A stretch of DNA of 64,000 nucleotides from CAZVWH01 sp964631175 (GCA_964631175.1 CAZVWH010000003.1:1-64000), one strand, 5' to 3'. Counted from the stretch's first letter, positions 8,488-16,967 are shown. Numbers and translations are program-made. Notes: generated from the sequence alone by a model not told the origin.

Positions 8488-8635
8488 AGAATTAGCCGGC
8501 TTCGAACCGGTTGCGGTTGATACCGTCGGCAGTGAGCTGCTTGGCCACAATCCACATCGGCTGGAATATCTGAAACTGGCCATCCGCCATGGCGGACATG
8601 GAAGTATGAACAATATCGAAATAATCCAAGCTTAA

Positions 8636-8825
8636 TAATGCGACCTGTGCTGCACCGCGGACAAGAATTGCTTTGTTAGCCCACAACAACCGATAACTAA
8701 TCCGTTATTTCTCGTCGGCTATTTTTCTTGCAAAGCTCAGACCCTTTTCTATACTGTAGGGTAGCTGGTCCCTAAGGGACTGGTTAAATGGTAACTGGTA
8801 ATTAATAACCAATTACTAATAACTA
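8636..8825. other. Intergenic region with a short coding-like fragment
   Basis: No complete gene is present. On the minus strand, the codons before the TAA at 8705-8707 read LPYSIEKGLSFARKIADEK, which looks like the helical C-terminus of some protein. Upstream it dissolves into the GGTCCCTAAGGGAC and TAACCAATTA repeat words at about 8768-8825. It may be another gene stub, but I cannot assign a family. Confidence 0.3.
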
Positions 8826-8966
8826 TGCTTTGTTGAAAAGCCTCACCGTCGTTTCGACCGAAGCGACGCGGAGCGTCGCGAAGTGGAGAAATCTGCTCAA
8901 AAATAGATTTCTCGATTCGCCTGCGGCTCGCTCGAAATGACATTCTGAACTCTTTTCAACAGAGCA
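8826..8966. mobile_element. 141-bp MITE-like element related to the one at 7724
   Basis: The ends TGCTTTGTTGAAAAG and CTTTTCAACAGAGCA form a 15-bp inverted repeat with one mismatch, and they share the TGTTGAAAA core with the 139-bp element. The interior carries AGAAATCT/AGATTTCT and GACCGAAGCGACGCGGAGCG palindromes. The size is almost the same as the first copy. It lies in the space before the SurA-like gene. Confidence 0.7.
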
Positions 8967-9058
8967 TAATAACTAATAACCATACTGCTCCCCGCTTCCG
9001 CGGGGACAAGTTTACCCCTGCGAAGGCAGGGGCAGAAAGCACGGGGCTGGAGCAAGAT

Positions 9059-11353
9059 ATGAATTTAGTCAAATGGTTTCGCAAAAATAAGACGAAGGTG
9101 ATGGCTATTGTAGTCATCGTTTTAATGGTCGCTTTTATTGGGGGCAGCGCCTTAAACTACATGCTTAGCCCTGCAAGGACCTTAGGCAGTAAGGTTGTAG
9201 CGTACTACGGCAATAATAGGAAAATAACAAGCAACGGTTTGACTTTGGCCCGACGGGAGCTGGAGGTTCTAAGGCTCTTGGGGGCAAGTGAGCTGATAAG
9301 GCAGCAGGATCTGCGGGGCTTTCTAATGGCGGAACTGCTGTTTAGCGAGGGCAGAGCACAAACGCCGGTAATCAATCAGATAAGGCAACTAATAAGAGCA
9401 AAGCGGTACAGCATCAGCGACGAGCAAATCGCTTGTATCTACTCACACTCAATGCCGAGCCACGTATATTGGCTGCTGTTGAAAAATGAGGCGCAGCTTG
9501 CAGGGATTAGGATCACAAATGATGACGTAGGTGAGCTGCTTGCAAGATCAATACCGGAGCTTTTTGACGGCCAAACATATACACAGCGAATTAAATGGCT
9601 GATTAATCGGTACGGCATTCCAGAGCCTCAGCTATTGGCAACCTTCGGCAAATTGGTGGCGGTATTACAGTACGCACTGTTGATTAGCTCAACTGAAGAC
9701 GTTACCGACTCACAGATAATGTATCTGACCGGTTGCGAGAAAGAGACAATCGATGTAGAATTTGTAAAATTTGATTCCGATGTGTTTACCGAAGCCCAGG
9801 AACAGCCGAGCGAGGAACAAATACTCGAGCATTTTAACAAATACAAGGAATGCTCCGCCGATGAAGTAAGCGAAGAAAATCCTTATGGCTTCGGATATAA
9901 ACTGCCCGACAGAGTTCAGCTTGAATACATAGCGCTTAAGCTCGATGATATCTCACCCATAGTGACACCACCTACACCCCAGGAAACAGAAGAGTACTAT
10001 CGCAAACATGTAAAACAATTCACCGAGTCGGTCCCGCAGGACCCAAACGACCCGAATTCGCCCTTAGTTGAGCGAACCAGAAGCTACGCTGAAATGGAAA
10101 GTTTCATCTCCAAACAGCTTCTGCGAGACAAAATAAACTCAAAGGCAGAAAGCATCCTCCAGGAAGCAAGGACGCAAACTGAAATTGCTATGGAGGATTT
10201 AGAGTCTGAGAAGCTAAGTGCCGAGCAGATAGAGTCCGTTGCAGGCGAAGGTAGTGATTACGAAACCGTCGCAAAGAAATTAGCAGAGAGACACAATATC
10301 AAGGTCTATGCCGGCCAGACGGGTCTGCTAAGTGCGGCTGATATGGGAGCCGACGAATGCTTAAGTAGGTTGTATATACTGGGCGAGGGACGTAATCCTG
10401 TGCGATTGCGTCAGATTCTCTTTTCAATTCCTGCCTTGAGCGACGATGAGCAGTCCGCCTCAGGCGGACCTGCAAGGCCGAGCCCTTTGGGCGGAGGGCA
10501 GCCGAGATTATTTGAAAACATTGGGCCGGTCAGAGATATTTTATCTGAAATAATGGTATTAGTACGGACAACTAAGGCCCAAAAGACATCTACTCCGGAA
10601 GGCATAGACTTAATACTCGATACCAGAACCTTGATGCTCGATGATGATCGAGAATCTCCGCAGGACGCCTGGCGGCGGAAAATCGAGAATCCGGTATTGA
10701 GAACGGTAAGAGAAAATGTAGTGGATGACTTAAAGAAACTTGCGGTAGTCCGTCAAGGATTAGTCAAAAACAAAGCCGAAGAATTTGTTGACCTCGTGAA
10801 AAAAGATGGCTGGGAGAAGGCACTTAATAAATTTAATGAGCTTTACAGTCAACAAACCAGGCAGAGTGGAAGTGACCCAAATATTTTTAGATTGGAACGA
10901 TTGACAAATCTACAAAGAATTCCAAAAAGGACGTTGACAGCATTGGCAGCCCAAAGTAAAGGCAGGTTAACAGAACAGATATTCGTCAACGAGGCACAGA
11001 AACGGTTAACTGTCAATGAGGCTGAGATTCAGAGCCGGTTCATAGAGAAGCTTTATTCACTTGTGCCACGCAACATCAGTATTGTTAAGAACTTGCCGTT
11101 GGCTATGGAATTTAACCCGCAGATGTGCTTTTACATTATCAAGGATATTTTGGTTAAGCGTCTTGGGCTGGAAGAATACGAAAAAATGAAGGCAGTGCGA
11201 TTCTTTTCAGGAGATCAAGCTCAGTCCCAGACTATGGCGGCGGTGCACTTTAATCCCGAAAACATAGTCAAGCGTATGAAATTTCAGCCGGCTAAACAGG
11301 ACCAGACGCAGGCAGAATCAGACGTGTCCGATGAGTCGGAGGGAGCATCGTAA
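9059..11353 (+). CDS. SurA/PpiD-like membrane-anchored protein
   Basis: This 764-residue protein begins MNLVKWFRKNKTKVM, followed by a single transmembrane helix (residues about 14-35). It then has a long periplasmic region whose first part (about 55-200) has the helical SurA N-terminal pattern. No conserved parvulin catalytic domain is evident, so chaperone-like activity is an inference from architecture resembling PpiD. Residues about 466-482 are a Gly/Pro/Ser-rich segment encoded by a palindromic repeat. The stop overlaps the next ATG by one base (TAATG). Upstream is repeat DNA with a GGGGACAAG...CCCCTGCG hairpin. Confidence 0.65.
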   Translation: MNLVKWFRKNKTKVMAIVVIVLMVAFIGGSALNYMLSPARTLGSKVVAYYGNNRKITSNGLTLARRELEVLRLLGASELIRQQDLRGFLMAELLFSEGRAQTPVINQIRQLIRAKRYSISDEQIACIYSHSMPSHVYWLLLKNEAQLAGIRITNDDVGELLARSIPELFDGQTYTQRIKWLINRYGIPEPQLLATFGKLVAVLQYALLISSTEDVTDSQIMYLTGCEKETIDVEFVKFDSDVFTEAQEQPSEEQILEHFNKYKECSADEVSEENPYGFGYKLPDRVQLEYIALKLDDISPIVTPPTPQETEEYYRKHVKQFTESVPQDPNDPNSPLVERTRSYAEMESFISKQLLRDKINSKAESILQEARTQTEIAMEDLESEKLSAEQIESVAGEGSDYETVAKKLAERHNIKVYAGQTGLLSAADMGADECLSRLYILGEGRNPVRLRQILFSIPALSDDEQSASGGPARPSPLGGGQPRLFENIGPVRDILSEIMVLVRTTKAQKTSTPEGIDLILDTRTLMLDDDRESPQDAWRRKIENPVLRTVRENVVDDLKKLAVVRQGLVKNKAEEFVDLVKKDGWEKALNKFNELYSQQTRQSGSDPNIFRLERLTNLQRIPKRTLTALAAQSKGRLTEQIFVNEAQKRLTVNEAEIQSRFIEKLYSLVPRNISIVKNLPLAMEFNPQMCFYIIKDILVKRLGLEEYEKMKAVRFFSGDQAQSQTMAAVHFNPENIVKRMKFQPAKQDQTQAESDVSDESEGAS
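10453..10505. repeat. Palindromic repeat in frame inside the SurA-like gene
   Basis: GTCCGCC/GGCGGAC forms a 7-bp stem with a 3-base loop, followed by GGCCGAGCCCTTTGGGC. The block reads in frame as a Gly/Pro/Ser-rich stretch unlike the rest of this mostly helical, charged protein. It looks like a tolerated insertion. Confidence 0.55.
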
Positions 11354-11781
11354 TGGCGCAGCGTTCAGAAGCAAACAATGTGGGCTTTCTGATGGTTATT
11401 GCAATCCTGGCCTGGGCTGTGCCGGGGGCGGGCCATTATATGCTAAAAGAGAAAAAACGGTCTATAATCATATTCGTAACCATTGTAATTGTTTTCTTAA
11501 TAGGACTATATGTCGGCTCAATCGGCGTGATCAATCCGATTGATTCAAAGGCCTGGTATTTGGCGCAGATTATGAATTCACCTATAGTGGCGGCATTGGG
11601 ACATTTGACATCGTCGGCACCGGAGAAGTATCGTGTTTTTGGAAGGCCGAACGAAATCGGTCAGTATTATACGAGTATTGCCGGATTACTTAATCTTTTG
11701 TGTATCATTAACGCCGTTTATTTAGGTCATCTGCGTGGCAGCAATCTTGAACACCCAACCCCCAGTAAAACCGAGGGCTAA
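11353..11781 (+). CDS. Small membrane protein, DUF6677-like
   Basis: This 142-residue protein has three hydrophobic segments (about 13-27, 34-55, 104-124). The AILAWAVPGAGHYMLKEKKR start is typical of a family of small Planctomycetota membrane proteins that I believe is DUF6677. It is translationally coupled to the SurA-like gene by a TAATG overlap. The last ten codons and the stop are supplied by a degenerate copy of the hairpin/CTAAATAT repeat (ACCCCCAGTAAAACCGAGGG then CTAAATAT), so the C-terminus PTPSKTEG is repeat-derived. Function unknown. Confidence 0.65.
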   Translation: MAQRSEANNVGFLMVIAILAWAVPGAGHYMLKEKKRSIIIFVTIVIVFLIGLYVGSIGVINPIDSKAWYLAQIMNSPIVAALGHLTSSAPEKYRVFGRPNEIGQYYTSIAGLLNLLCIINAVYLGHLRGSNLEHPTPSKTEG

Positions 11782-11800
11782 ATATGAAACCGGAGGTTAA

Positions 11801-12052
11801 ATGTCGTTAATGGTTTCTTTTGTAATGGCGAGCTTTGTCGCACCAGAGAATATCGGAACAAATCCGCAGTCGATGCTATTGCTGCTGCCGTTGGTGGTAG
11901 CGATAGCCGTCATTTATAAAGTCACAAAAATGCCGAAGATCACTGCAGTATCTTTTATAAAAGAAGTAGTGGTTTTATCCGGCTCAATTGTCATTTTCAT
12001 TGCTATAATTGCAATAGCCTTATTTGCTTTTACCTGGCTGATCACCGAGTGA
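11801..12052 (+). CDS. Small two-helix membrane protein
   Basis: This 83-residue protein has two or three hydrophobic stretches (about 3-12, 21-36, 56-80) and little else. A CCGGAGG ribosome binding site lies seven bases before the ATG, and the gene follows the preceding membrane protein by 19 bp, so all three genes from 9059 form an operon. Its 3' end overlaps the convergent RNase III gene by 33 bp. I do not recognise the family. Confidence 0.55.
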   Translation: MSLMVSFVMASFVAPENIGTNPQSMLLLLPLVVAIAVIYKVTKMPKITAVSFIKEVVVLSGSIVIFIAIIAIALFAFTWLITE

Positions 12053-12757
12053 ATGCGTAACCCGCCGTGGCGGGTTAAGGACGCCTAATTCGATGAGTGC
12101 TTTGAAAGCGGCTTTTTGCTCCGCTTCTTTTTTGTTTGTACCCCAGGCACTCGGAAAGTGTCGTTCAGCTATTACTACCTCAGACTCAAAACATTTATCG
12201 TGGTCGGGTCCTTTTTCATCAAGCAGTATATAAACAGGTATAACGTTGAACCGCTCCTGGGCGTACTGCTGTAATAGAGATTTGTAATTACCCTGAGCTT
12301 GTTCGTTATCGGCTTGTTCGATTACTGGGTGAAAAACTCTCAGAGTAAAGCTGCGGGCGGCGTCAAAACCGCTGTCAAGGTAAATTGCGGCTATAATAGC
12401 TTCCAACAAAGCAGCAGCGAGAGACCCAGTTAGGGCTTTGCTGGAGGCCATACTTTTTCCCACTTTCAGGAATTTTTGCAGGTCCAAACGTCTGATTATT
12501 TGAGCACAGGTCTCGCGGGAAACAAGCATACTTTTGAGCTTTGTCAATTCGCCTTCCAAACGACCTGAGAAACGCTCGAACAAAGTTTGGCAAATAACAG
12601 CACCCAAAATGGCGTCGCCGAGAAATTCCAGCCTTTCATTACTTAAAAGCCGGTTATCGACAGCGGAAGAATGAGTAAGCGCCTTGGCTAAAAATTTGAT
12701 GTTGGTAAACTGATACCCTATTATCTGCTCGATTTGCCGCAGGCTTTCCTTGTTCAT
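12020..12757 (-). CDS. rnc: Ribonuclease III
   Basis: This 245-residue protein processes double-stranded RNA, including rRNA precursors. The family signature NERLEFLGDAIL is at residues 40-51. The second acidic site is at LLEAIIAAIYLDSG (Glu119). A double-stranded-RNA-binding domain occupies about 155-225, with GTNKKEAEQKAAFKAL. At the position three residues before Glu119, where most RNase III enzymes have the metal-binding Asp (Asp114 in E. coli), this protein has Ala116. The C-terminal NPPRRV is encoded by a GC hairpin (AACCCGCC/GGCGGGTT), a repeat-derived tail. The gene is convergent with the small membrane protein. Confidence 0.92.
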   Translation of the reverse strand: MNKESLRQIEQIIGYQFTNIKFLAKALTHSSAVDNRLLSNERLEFLGDAILGAVICQTLFERFSGRLEGELTKLKSMLVSRETCAQIIRRLDLQKFLKVGKSMASSKALTGSLAAALLEAIIAAIYLDSGFDAARSFTLRVFHPVIEQADNEQAQGNYKSLLQQYAQERFNVIPVYILLDEKGPDHDKCFESEVVIAERHFPSAWGTNKKEAEQKAAFKALIELGVLNPPRRVTHSLGDQPGKSK

Positions 12758-13031
12758 TAAATTGAGTCCTAATTTTGCAGGATATTGTGAGCAGATTACG
12801 AGTATCGCTTGTGGCTAAGCCACACGAGATGGACAGTTATTAGCTGTCGTATTCTCGCCAGTGATCTTCGTAACCGGCTCAACAAAGCAAATACGCTTTC
12901 AATTATCCAATATATGAGCTTGTTGTCAAGTTGCTCGATTCTCAACGAGTATCTCCGCAGTCCCACAAGGGACACTGCGTGGACGTGGCGCCAGCCATCC
13001 CAGCGACTTGGCGGCGGAGCATCGAGCAGGA
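12758..13031. other. Intergenic region with two hairpins
   Basis: No gene is apparent. A small hairpin GTGGCTAAGCCAC lies near 12811-12823. A longer one, CGCAGTCCC/GGGACACTGCG, lies near 12955-12980. The rest shows no strong promoter or frame. Confidence 0.35.
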
Positions 13032-13367
13032 TTAACCGACCATTTGCAAGCTGGCTAAAGCAACGAATTTGTCATCGGTAATTTCAAAAATCCCGTCGAG
13101 ACCGGTTACCGTGAAGATACCTTTTGTTGCTGCGGCAACGCTGCAAAAGACGAGCCGATGACCACAATCGCCTAAAAGCTTGCGCAACTTCAGCAGCTTG
13201 GAGAGGCTTGATGAGGTTACAATATCAATGCTGGAAAAATCAATCACCACGTCACAGTCCCCTCTGTCACGCACGATACCAATAACCGTTTTGAGCTCAT
13301 CGCCCAATTCCGGCTCGGCTGGCAGGTCCACAAGAATTATGTCTTCCGACCAGTTTTGAATCCCCAT
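13032..13367 (-). CDS. STAS-domain protein (anti-sigma factor antagonist type)
   Basis: This 111-residue single-domain protein alternates strand and helix as in SpoIIAA. The FSSIDIVTSSSLSKLLKLRK segment (about residues 44-63) is the conserved loop and helix that carry the phosphorylatable Ser in partner-switching antagonists. The TSSS here supplies candidate serines. No kinase or phosphatase partner is adjacent, so which sigma factor or other target it controls is unknown. The ATG follows an AGGAGATAAAC ribosome binding site. Confidence 0.8.
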   Translation of the reverse strand: MGIQNWSEDIILVDLPAEPELGDELKTVIGIVRDRGDCDVVIDFSSIDIVTSSSLSKLLKLRKLLGDCGHRLVFCSVAAATKGIFTVTGLDGIFEITDDKFVALASLQMVG

Positions 13368-13649
13368 TGTTTATCTCCTTTCCATTCTCTGCCCCTTGGG
13401 GGCTGTGAAGGATGAAGTTTCAATAATATATGCTACAGAGATTATCGAATATTGTATCGGCATAAGTTTTAGTGCGGTTAAGCAAAAAACAATATAGAAT
13501 GGATAACTTATTTGCCTATAGAGGTTTTGTTACAACAGGGTACGGATCGCTGTGGTGCTTAGGGTTCTATTTGCCCTGCCACAACTTCCGATAAAAACCG
13601 GTTTTTCAGTATTCCGGCGCGTACGCTTAATAAGAAGTCCACATGAGTT

Positions 13650-15179
13650 TTACAATTTTCTATCTAACTTTCGATAGCTGATGGCTTCTGCGATGTGTTC
13701 TGGGTGAATATTTTCTTCGCCGGCCAGGTCTGCAATAGTGCGAGCGACTTTGCAGATTTTATCATGCGCCCGCGCGGACAGGCCAAACTCTGTCATCGCT
13801 TGCTTGAGCATCAATTCGCTGGCAGAGTCGAGCTTGCAGAACCTCTCGGTCTGCTTATGACTCATCCTGGCGTTGGTCATTACGTTTGAATCGCCAAACC
13901 GACGCTGCTGAACTTTCCTTGCATTTACAACCTGGGCCCCTACCGTTGCAGAGTCGAGTCGGCTGGAGCCGGAGCGAAGTTTGCTAAAACCTATAGCAGG
14001 AACATCAATGTGAATATCAATTCTGTCAACCAGCGGTCCGGAGATTTTTGACAGGTACCGCTCGATTTGGCCGGGCGTGCACTTACACCTTCTGGCATCG
14101 CTTCCGAAATAGCCGCAGGGACAGGGATTCATCGCAGCAACAAGCATAAACTGAGCGGGAAACCTTACGGTTTTCTTGGCCCGTGACACGATGACAAAAC
14201 CATCCTCCAACGGCTGACGAATCATTTCCAGAACGTGCCGTGGAAACTCGACAAATTCATCGAGAAATAATATTCCAAAATGAGAAAGTGACAGCTCTCC
14301 GGGGCGAGGTGTCGTACCACCGCCGATCAGAGCTGGGCCGCTCGCTGTGTGGTGCGGCATTCGCACAGGCCGAGTCGCCATAAGCGCTCTATCTTTAGAT
14401 AGTAAACCTACTGAGGAATATATGCGGGTGGTCTCGAGCGACTCTTTCAGGCTCAGCGGCGGTAGAATGGTCGCTAATCTCTGGGCCAGCATTGTCTTTC
14501 CTGCTCCCGGTGGGCCGATCATCATTATATTGTGACCGCCGGCAGCAGCAACAGTTAACGCCCGCTTGACGCTTTCCTGACCCTTAACATCCGCAAAATC
14601 AACATCGTAATTTGATGCAACATTAAACATCTCATCAATATCAGCGGTGATCGTCTCAAGGGTCACCTGCCCGGAGAAAAAGGCTGCCGCCTGTGCAAGT
14701 GAGCCGACGCCATAGACCTCTATATCCTGGACTACTGCTGCCTCTTTGGTATTGTCTAAAGGGACAATCATTCGGTGAAAACCATTTGTTGCGGCATTCA
14801 TCGCCATACTTAATACACCGTTGATCGGCCTGACCCTGCCGTCCAAAGCTAGCTCGCCGACGATAATAAAGTCTTTAATAGAGGGATTTGCCAGTATCCC
14901 CTGGCCGATGAGCATACCCAGAGCAATCGGCAGGTCGAAGACGGGACCTGCCTTTTTCACATCAGCCGGCGCCAGGTTTATCAGTGACTGAGTCTTTGGA
15001 TACCTATAGCCTGAGTTTATAATCGCGCTTTTGACCCTCTCAATGCTTTCTTTTACAGCGGTATCCGGCAGGCCTACGATGAGAGACTTTTCAAGTCCGC
15101 CGCGAGCAACATCAACTTCGACCTCGCAGATTATGCCTTCAATCCCTTCCAGTGTGACACTATGCAGTCTGGCTAACAT
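13650..15179 (-). CDS. comM: YifB/ComM-family Mg-chelatase-like AAA+ ATPase
   Basis: A roughly 509-residue protein. The N-terminal part is the Lon-protease-like ChlI domain (IVGLPDTAVKESIERVKSAI). The AAA+ core has Walker A GPPGAGKT near residue 221, and Walker B and sensor motifs in GILFLDEFVEF. The C-terminal Mg-chelatase domain contains a CPCGYFG and RRCKCTPGQIERY metal-binding-like region. ComM homologues are hexameric helicases that promote branch migration during transformation. I place the start at 15177-15179, preceded by AGGAAAG and matching the family N-terminus MLARLHSVTLEGI; an upstream in-frame ATG adds 17 atypical residues. Confidence 0.9.
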   Translation of the reverse strand: MLARLHSVTLEGIEGIICEVEVDVARGGLEKSLIVGLPDTAVKESIERVKSAIINSGYRYPKTQSLINLAPADVKKAGPVFDLPIALGMLIGQGILANPSIKDFIIVGELALDGRVRPINGVLSMAMNAATNGFHRMIVPLDNTKEAAVVQDIEVYGVGSLAQAAAFFSGQVTLETITADIDEMFNVASNYDVDFADVKGQESVKRALTVAAAGGHNIMMIGPPGAGKTMLAQRLATILPPLSLKESLETTRIYSSVGLLSKDRALMATRPVRMPHHTASGPALIGGGTTPRPGELSLSHFGILFLDEFVEFPRHVLEMIRQPLEDGFVIVSRAKKTVRFPAQFMLVAAMNPCPCGYFGSDARRCKCTPGQIERYLSKISGPLVDRIDIHIDVPAIGFSKLRSGSSRLDSATVGAQVVNARKVQQRRFGDSNVMTNARMSHKQTERFCKLDSASELMLKQAMTEFGLSARAHDKICKVARTIADLAGEENIHPEHIAEAISYRKLDRKL

Positions 15180-15276
15180 GGTTTTCTTTCCTATTTGCGA
15201 AAGAATATCAGATAACAAGAACCAAGTCAAATAGCATAAAGCATTTGCAATAGGTAGAAATTTCTAAAAAGATTGT

Positions 15277-15296
15277 TTTTCTCATAATTTTCTCAT
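15277..15296 (+). promoter_or_regulatory. Candidate response-regulator direct repeat
   Basis: TTTTCTCAT occurs twice, at 15277-15285 and 15288-15296, with starts 11 bp apart. This is the spacing expected for tandem binding of an OmpR-family regulator. It lies about 105 bp upstream of the PepSY-repeat gene, and an OmpR-type regulator is encoded 1 kb downstream. The link is inferred from geometry. Confidence 0.35.
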
Positions 15297-15402
15297 TTTT
15301 ACTTTGCTAATATTGTGGTAGATGAAGCCAACAAGAGTCGGGTAGCCTGACCACGGTGGCAAGCTGCAGAATCATTGATACTTTTGTATAAGGAGAATTA
15401 AA

Positions 15403-16185
15403 ATGTTAAAGAAACTCTGGAAACCGGTCGCTATCGTTTTAGTGGGGGTCATGGTATGTGCAGTGGCATACGGGGTAAAGGGCAAGGAACAAAGCGAGAA
15501 ATCATCCCCGGCCCAGGAGGCAAAATCGGGCGAAGTCGAACGCAAAGTAACAGAGGCGGAAGTCCCAGCGGCTGCCTTGGCCACTTTCAAGAAGATGGCT
15601 GCCGGCGCCAAGCTCACCGAGTTCGCGGAGGAAATCGAGCACGGCCACACATTCTACGAGGGTTCGTGGAAAAGCCCTGCCGGAGGGAATGTTGACGTAT
15701 TGGTCACGCCGGCAGGTGACGTGGTAGAAATCGAGGAAATAGTGGGTGCAGACCAAGTCCCGGCAGTGGTGCTGGCGGTGGCCCAGAAGGCAGCCGATAA
15801 GGACGCTCAGTTGGCGTTTGAGAAAAAGACAACGATTCTTTACGAGGTCAGGTTCCAGAAAGGTAACAGTCAGAAAGAGCTGCTTCTCACCCCGGATGGT
15901 CGCCGCATTGAGCAAGAGGCTGAGAAGGGCAAACAGGACGAGGATGAAGACGAGGAGGGAGTCTCAATTGACAAGGTCCCCGAAGCTGTGAAATCAACCA
16001 TTCTTAAGCACGCCGAGGGTGGAAATATCCAAGAAATCGAACGCGGAAACGAGGACGGTAAAGTCATATACGAAGCCGAAGTCCTCATCGGCGATAAAGA
16101 AATCGAGCTAAAAATTGACCCCAGCGGCAAACTACTCAGCAAAGAGGTGCAAGATGAAGAAGATGATGAGGACGACGATGATTAA
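15403..16185 (+). CDS. Exported protein with three PepSY-like repeats
   Basis: This 260-residue protein has a signal peptide (residues 1-25, Lys-Lys then a hydrophobic core). Three related modules follow (about 46-110, 111-180, 187-250). Each has an E(K)VPxAV helix, then an EIE/YE strand and a xPxGxxxxxE turn, the pattern of PepSY-like domains. It ends in an acidic DEEDDEDDDD tail. The ATG has an AAGGAGA site. PepSY proteins are often encoded beside two-component systems that sense envelope or metal stress, as here. The acidic tail suggests cation binding, which is an inference. Confidence 0.75.
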   Translation: MLKKLWKPVAIVLVGVMVCAVAYGVKGKEQSEKSSPAQEAKSGEVERKVTEAEVPAAALATFKKMAAGAKLTEFAEEIEHGHTFYEGSWKSPAGGNVDVLVTPAGDVVEIEEIVGADQVPAVVLAVAQKAADKDAQLAFEKKTTILYEVRFQKGNSQKELLLTPDGRRIEQEAEKGKQDEDEDEEGVSIDKVPEAVKSTILKHAEGGNIQEIERGNEDGKVIYEAEVLIGDKEIELKIDPSGKLLSKEVQDEEDDEDDDD

Positions 16186-16229
16186 GGACAAGAAAAGTAG
16201 TGACACATCAAGCTCTCTAAGTTAAAATG

Positions 16230-16275
16230 CGCACTGCTGAGTTATAAAGTATTGTTACTCAGCGGTGCGTTTTTC
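16230..16275 (+). terminator. Rho-independent terminator after the PepSY gene
   Basis: A 13-bp stem, CGCACTGCTGAGT paired with ACTCAGCGGTGCG (one G-U), has a loop of about 14 bases and is followed by a T run at 16270. It separates the PepSY gene from the regulator pair, so the two may be separate transcripts. Confidence 0.85.
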
Positions 16276-16292
16276 TTGCTGTAGGCAATCAA

Positions 16293-16967
16293 ATGCGTCT
16301 GCTGATTATAGAAGATTATCGTCCTTTGCGCCAATCGCTGACAAAGGGACTACAGGAAGCGGGTTTTGCAGTAGATACAACGGGTGATGGACAGGAGGGT
16401 CTGTGGTATGCAACAAGCAATGATTATGACGTAATCATCCTCGACCTAATGCTGCCCGGTATGGATGGTCTGACAATTCTCAAAAAGCTAAGGGCTAAAG
16501 GCCGAAAGTCTCACGTCTTGATCCTTACTGCTAAAGACACTCTGCAAGATCGCATAACTGGATTGGACCTCGGCGCCGACGATTATCTGGTTAAGCCGTT
16601 CGCATTTGAAGAGCTCCTGGCACGTGTCCGGGCGCTGCTGCGTCGTAGTTATCGCCAAAAGAATCCTCATATCAAGATCAAAGATTTGCAGATTGATTTG
16701 ACCACGCAGAAGGTCCGGCGTGGCCACGAGGAAATTCAGCTTACTCCACGGGAGTACGCACTATTGGGGTATTTGGCCATGCGTCGTGGCCAAACTGTCT
16801 CACGCACGGACATCTGGGAGCACGTTTACGAGTTTAAATCCACCGCATCCAGTAATGTAGTTGATGTTTACGTCGGCTATTTGCGAAAGAAGATAGAACA
16901 GCCAGGCAAAGCTCCCCTCATCCACACAGTCCGAGGCCGTGGTTATACTTTGGGAGTCCAACCGTGA
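16293..16967 (+). CDS. OmpR-family response regulator
   Basis: This 224-residue protein has an N-terminal receiver domain with the phosphoacceptor Asp51 in VIILDLMLPGMDG, Lys in LVKPF and Thr in LTAKD. The C-terminal winged helix (about 128-222) contains LTPREYALLGYLAMRRG and VDVYVGYLRKKIE. It would bind DNA as a dimer at direct repeats when phosphorylated by the kinase encoded next, with which it shares a GTGA overlap. The TTTTCTCAT pair upstream of the PepSY gene is a candidate target. Confidence 0.9.
   Translation: MRLLIIEDYRPLRQSLTKGLQEAGFAVDTTGDGQEGLWYATSNDYDVIILDLMLPGMDGLTILKKLRAKGRKSHVLILTAKDTLQDRITGLDLGADDYLVKPFAFEELLARVRALLRRSYRQKNPHIKIKDLQIDLTTQKVRRGHEEIQLTPREYALLGYLAMRRGQTVSRTDIWEHVYEFKSTASSNVVDVYVGYLRKKIEQPGKAPLIHTVRGRGYTLGVQP

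Larger units (their letters stand above)
7646..8635 (+). pseudogene. DUF362 family protein, broken by two repeat insertions
   Basis: Three pieces of one DUF362 gene can be joined. The start MSRVAKVKFVDC (from 7646) runs to 7723. The main body resumes at 7868 with LPRQGLIIIKPNL and contains LPMLKNHSFTATTIAMKNMF. The end ELAGFEPVAVDTVGSELLGH runs from about 8488 to the TAA at 8633-8635. A 139-bp element at 7724-7862 separates the first two, and removing it with one copy of its 5-bp duplication restores the frame exactly. A 95-bp palindromic element at 8393-8487 interrupts the third join and seems to have replaced some codons. DUF362 proteins are thought to bind iron-sulphur centres; this copy cannot make a full product. 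Confidence 0.85.

Noticed and set aside
12809..13081. 90-codon plus-strand frame between rnc and the STAS gene
   Set aside because: Low-quality composition, no RBS, overlaps the STAS gene in antisense; contains hairpins only.
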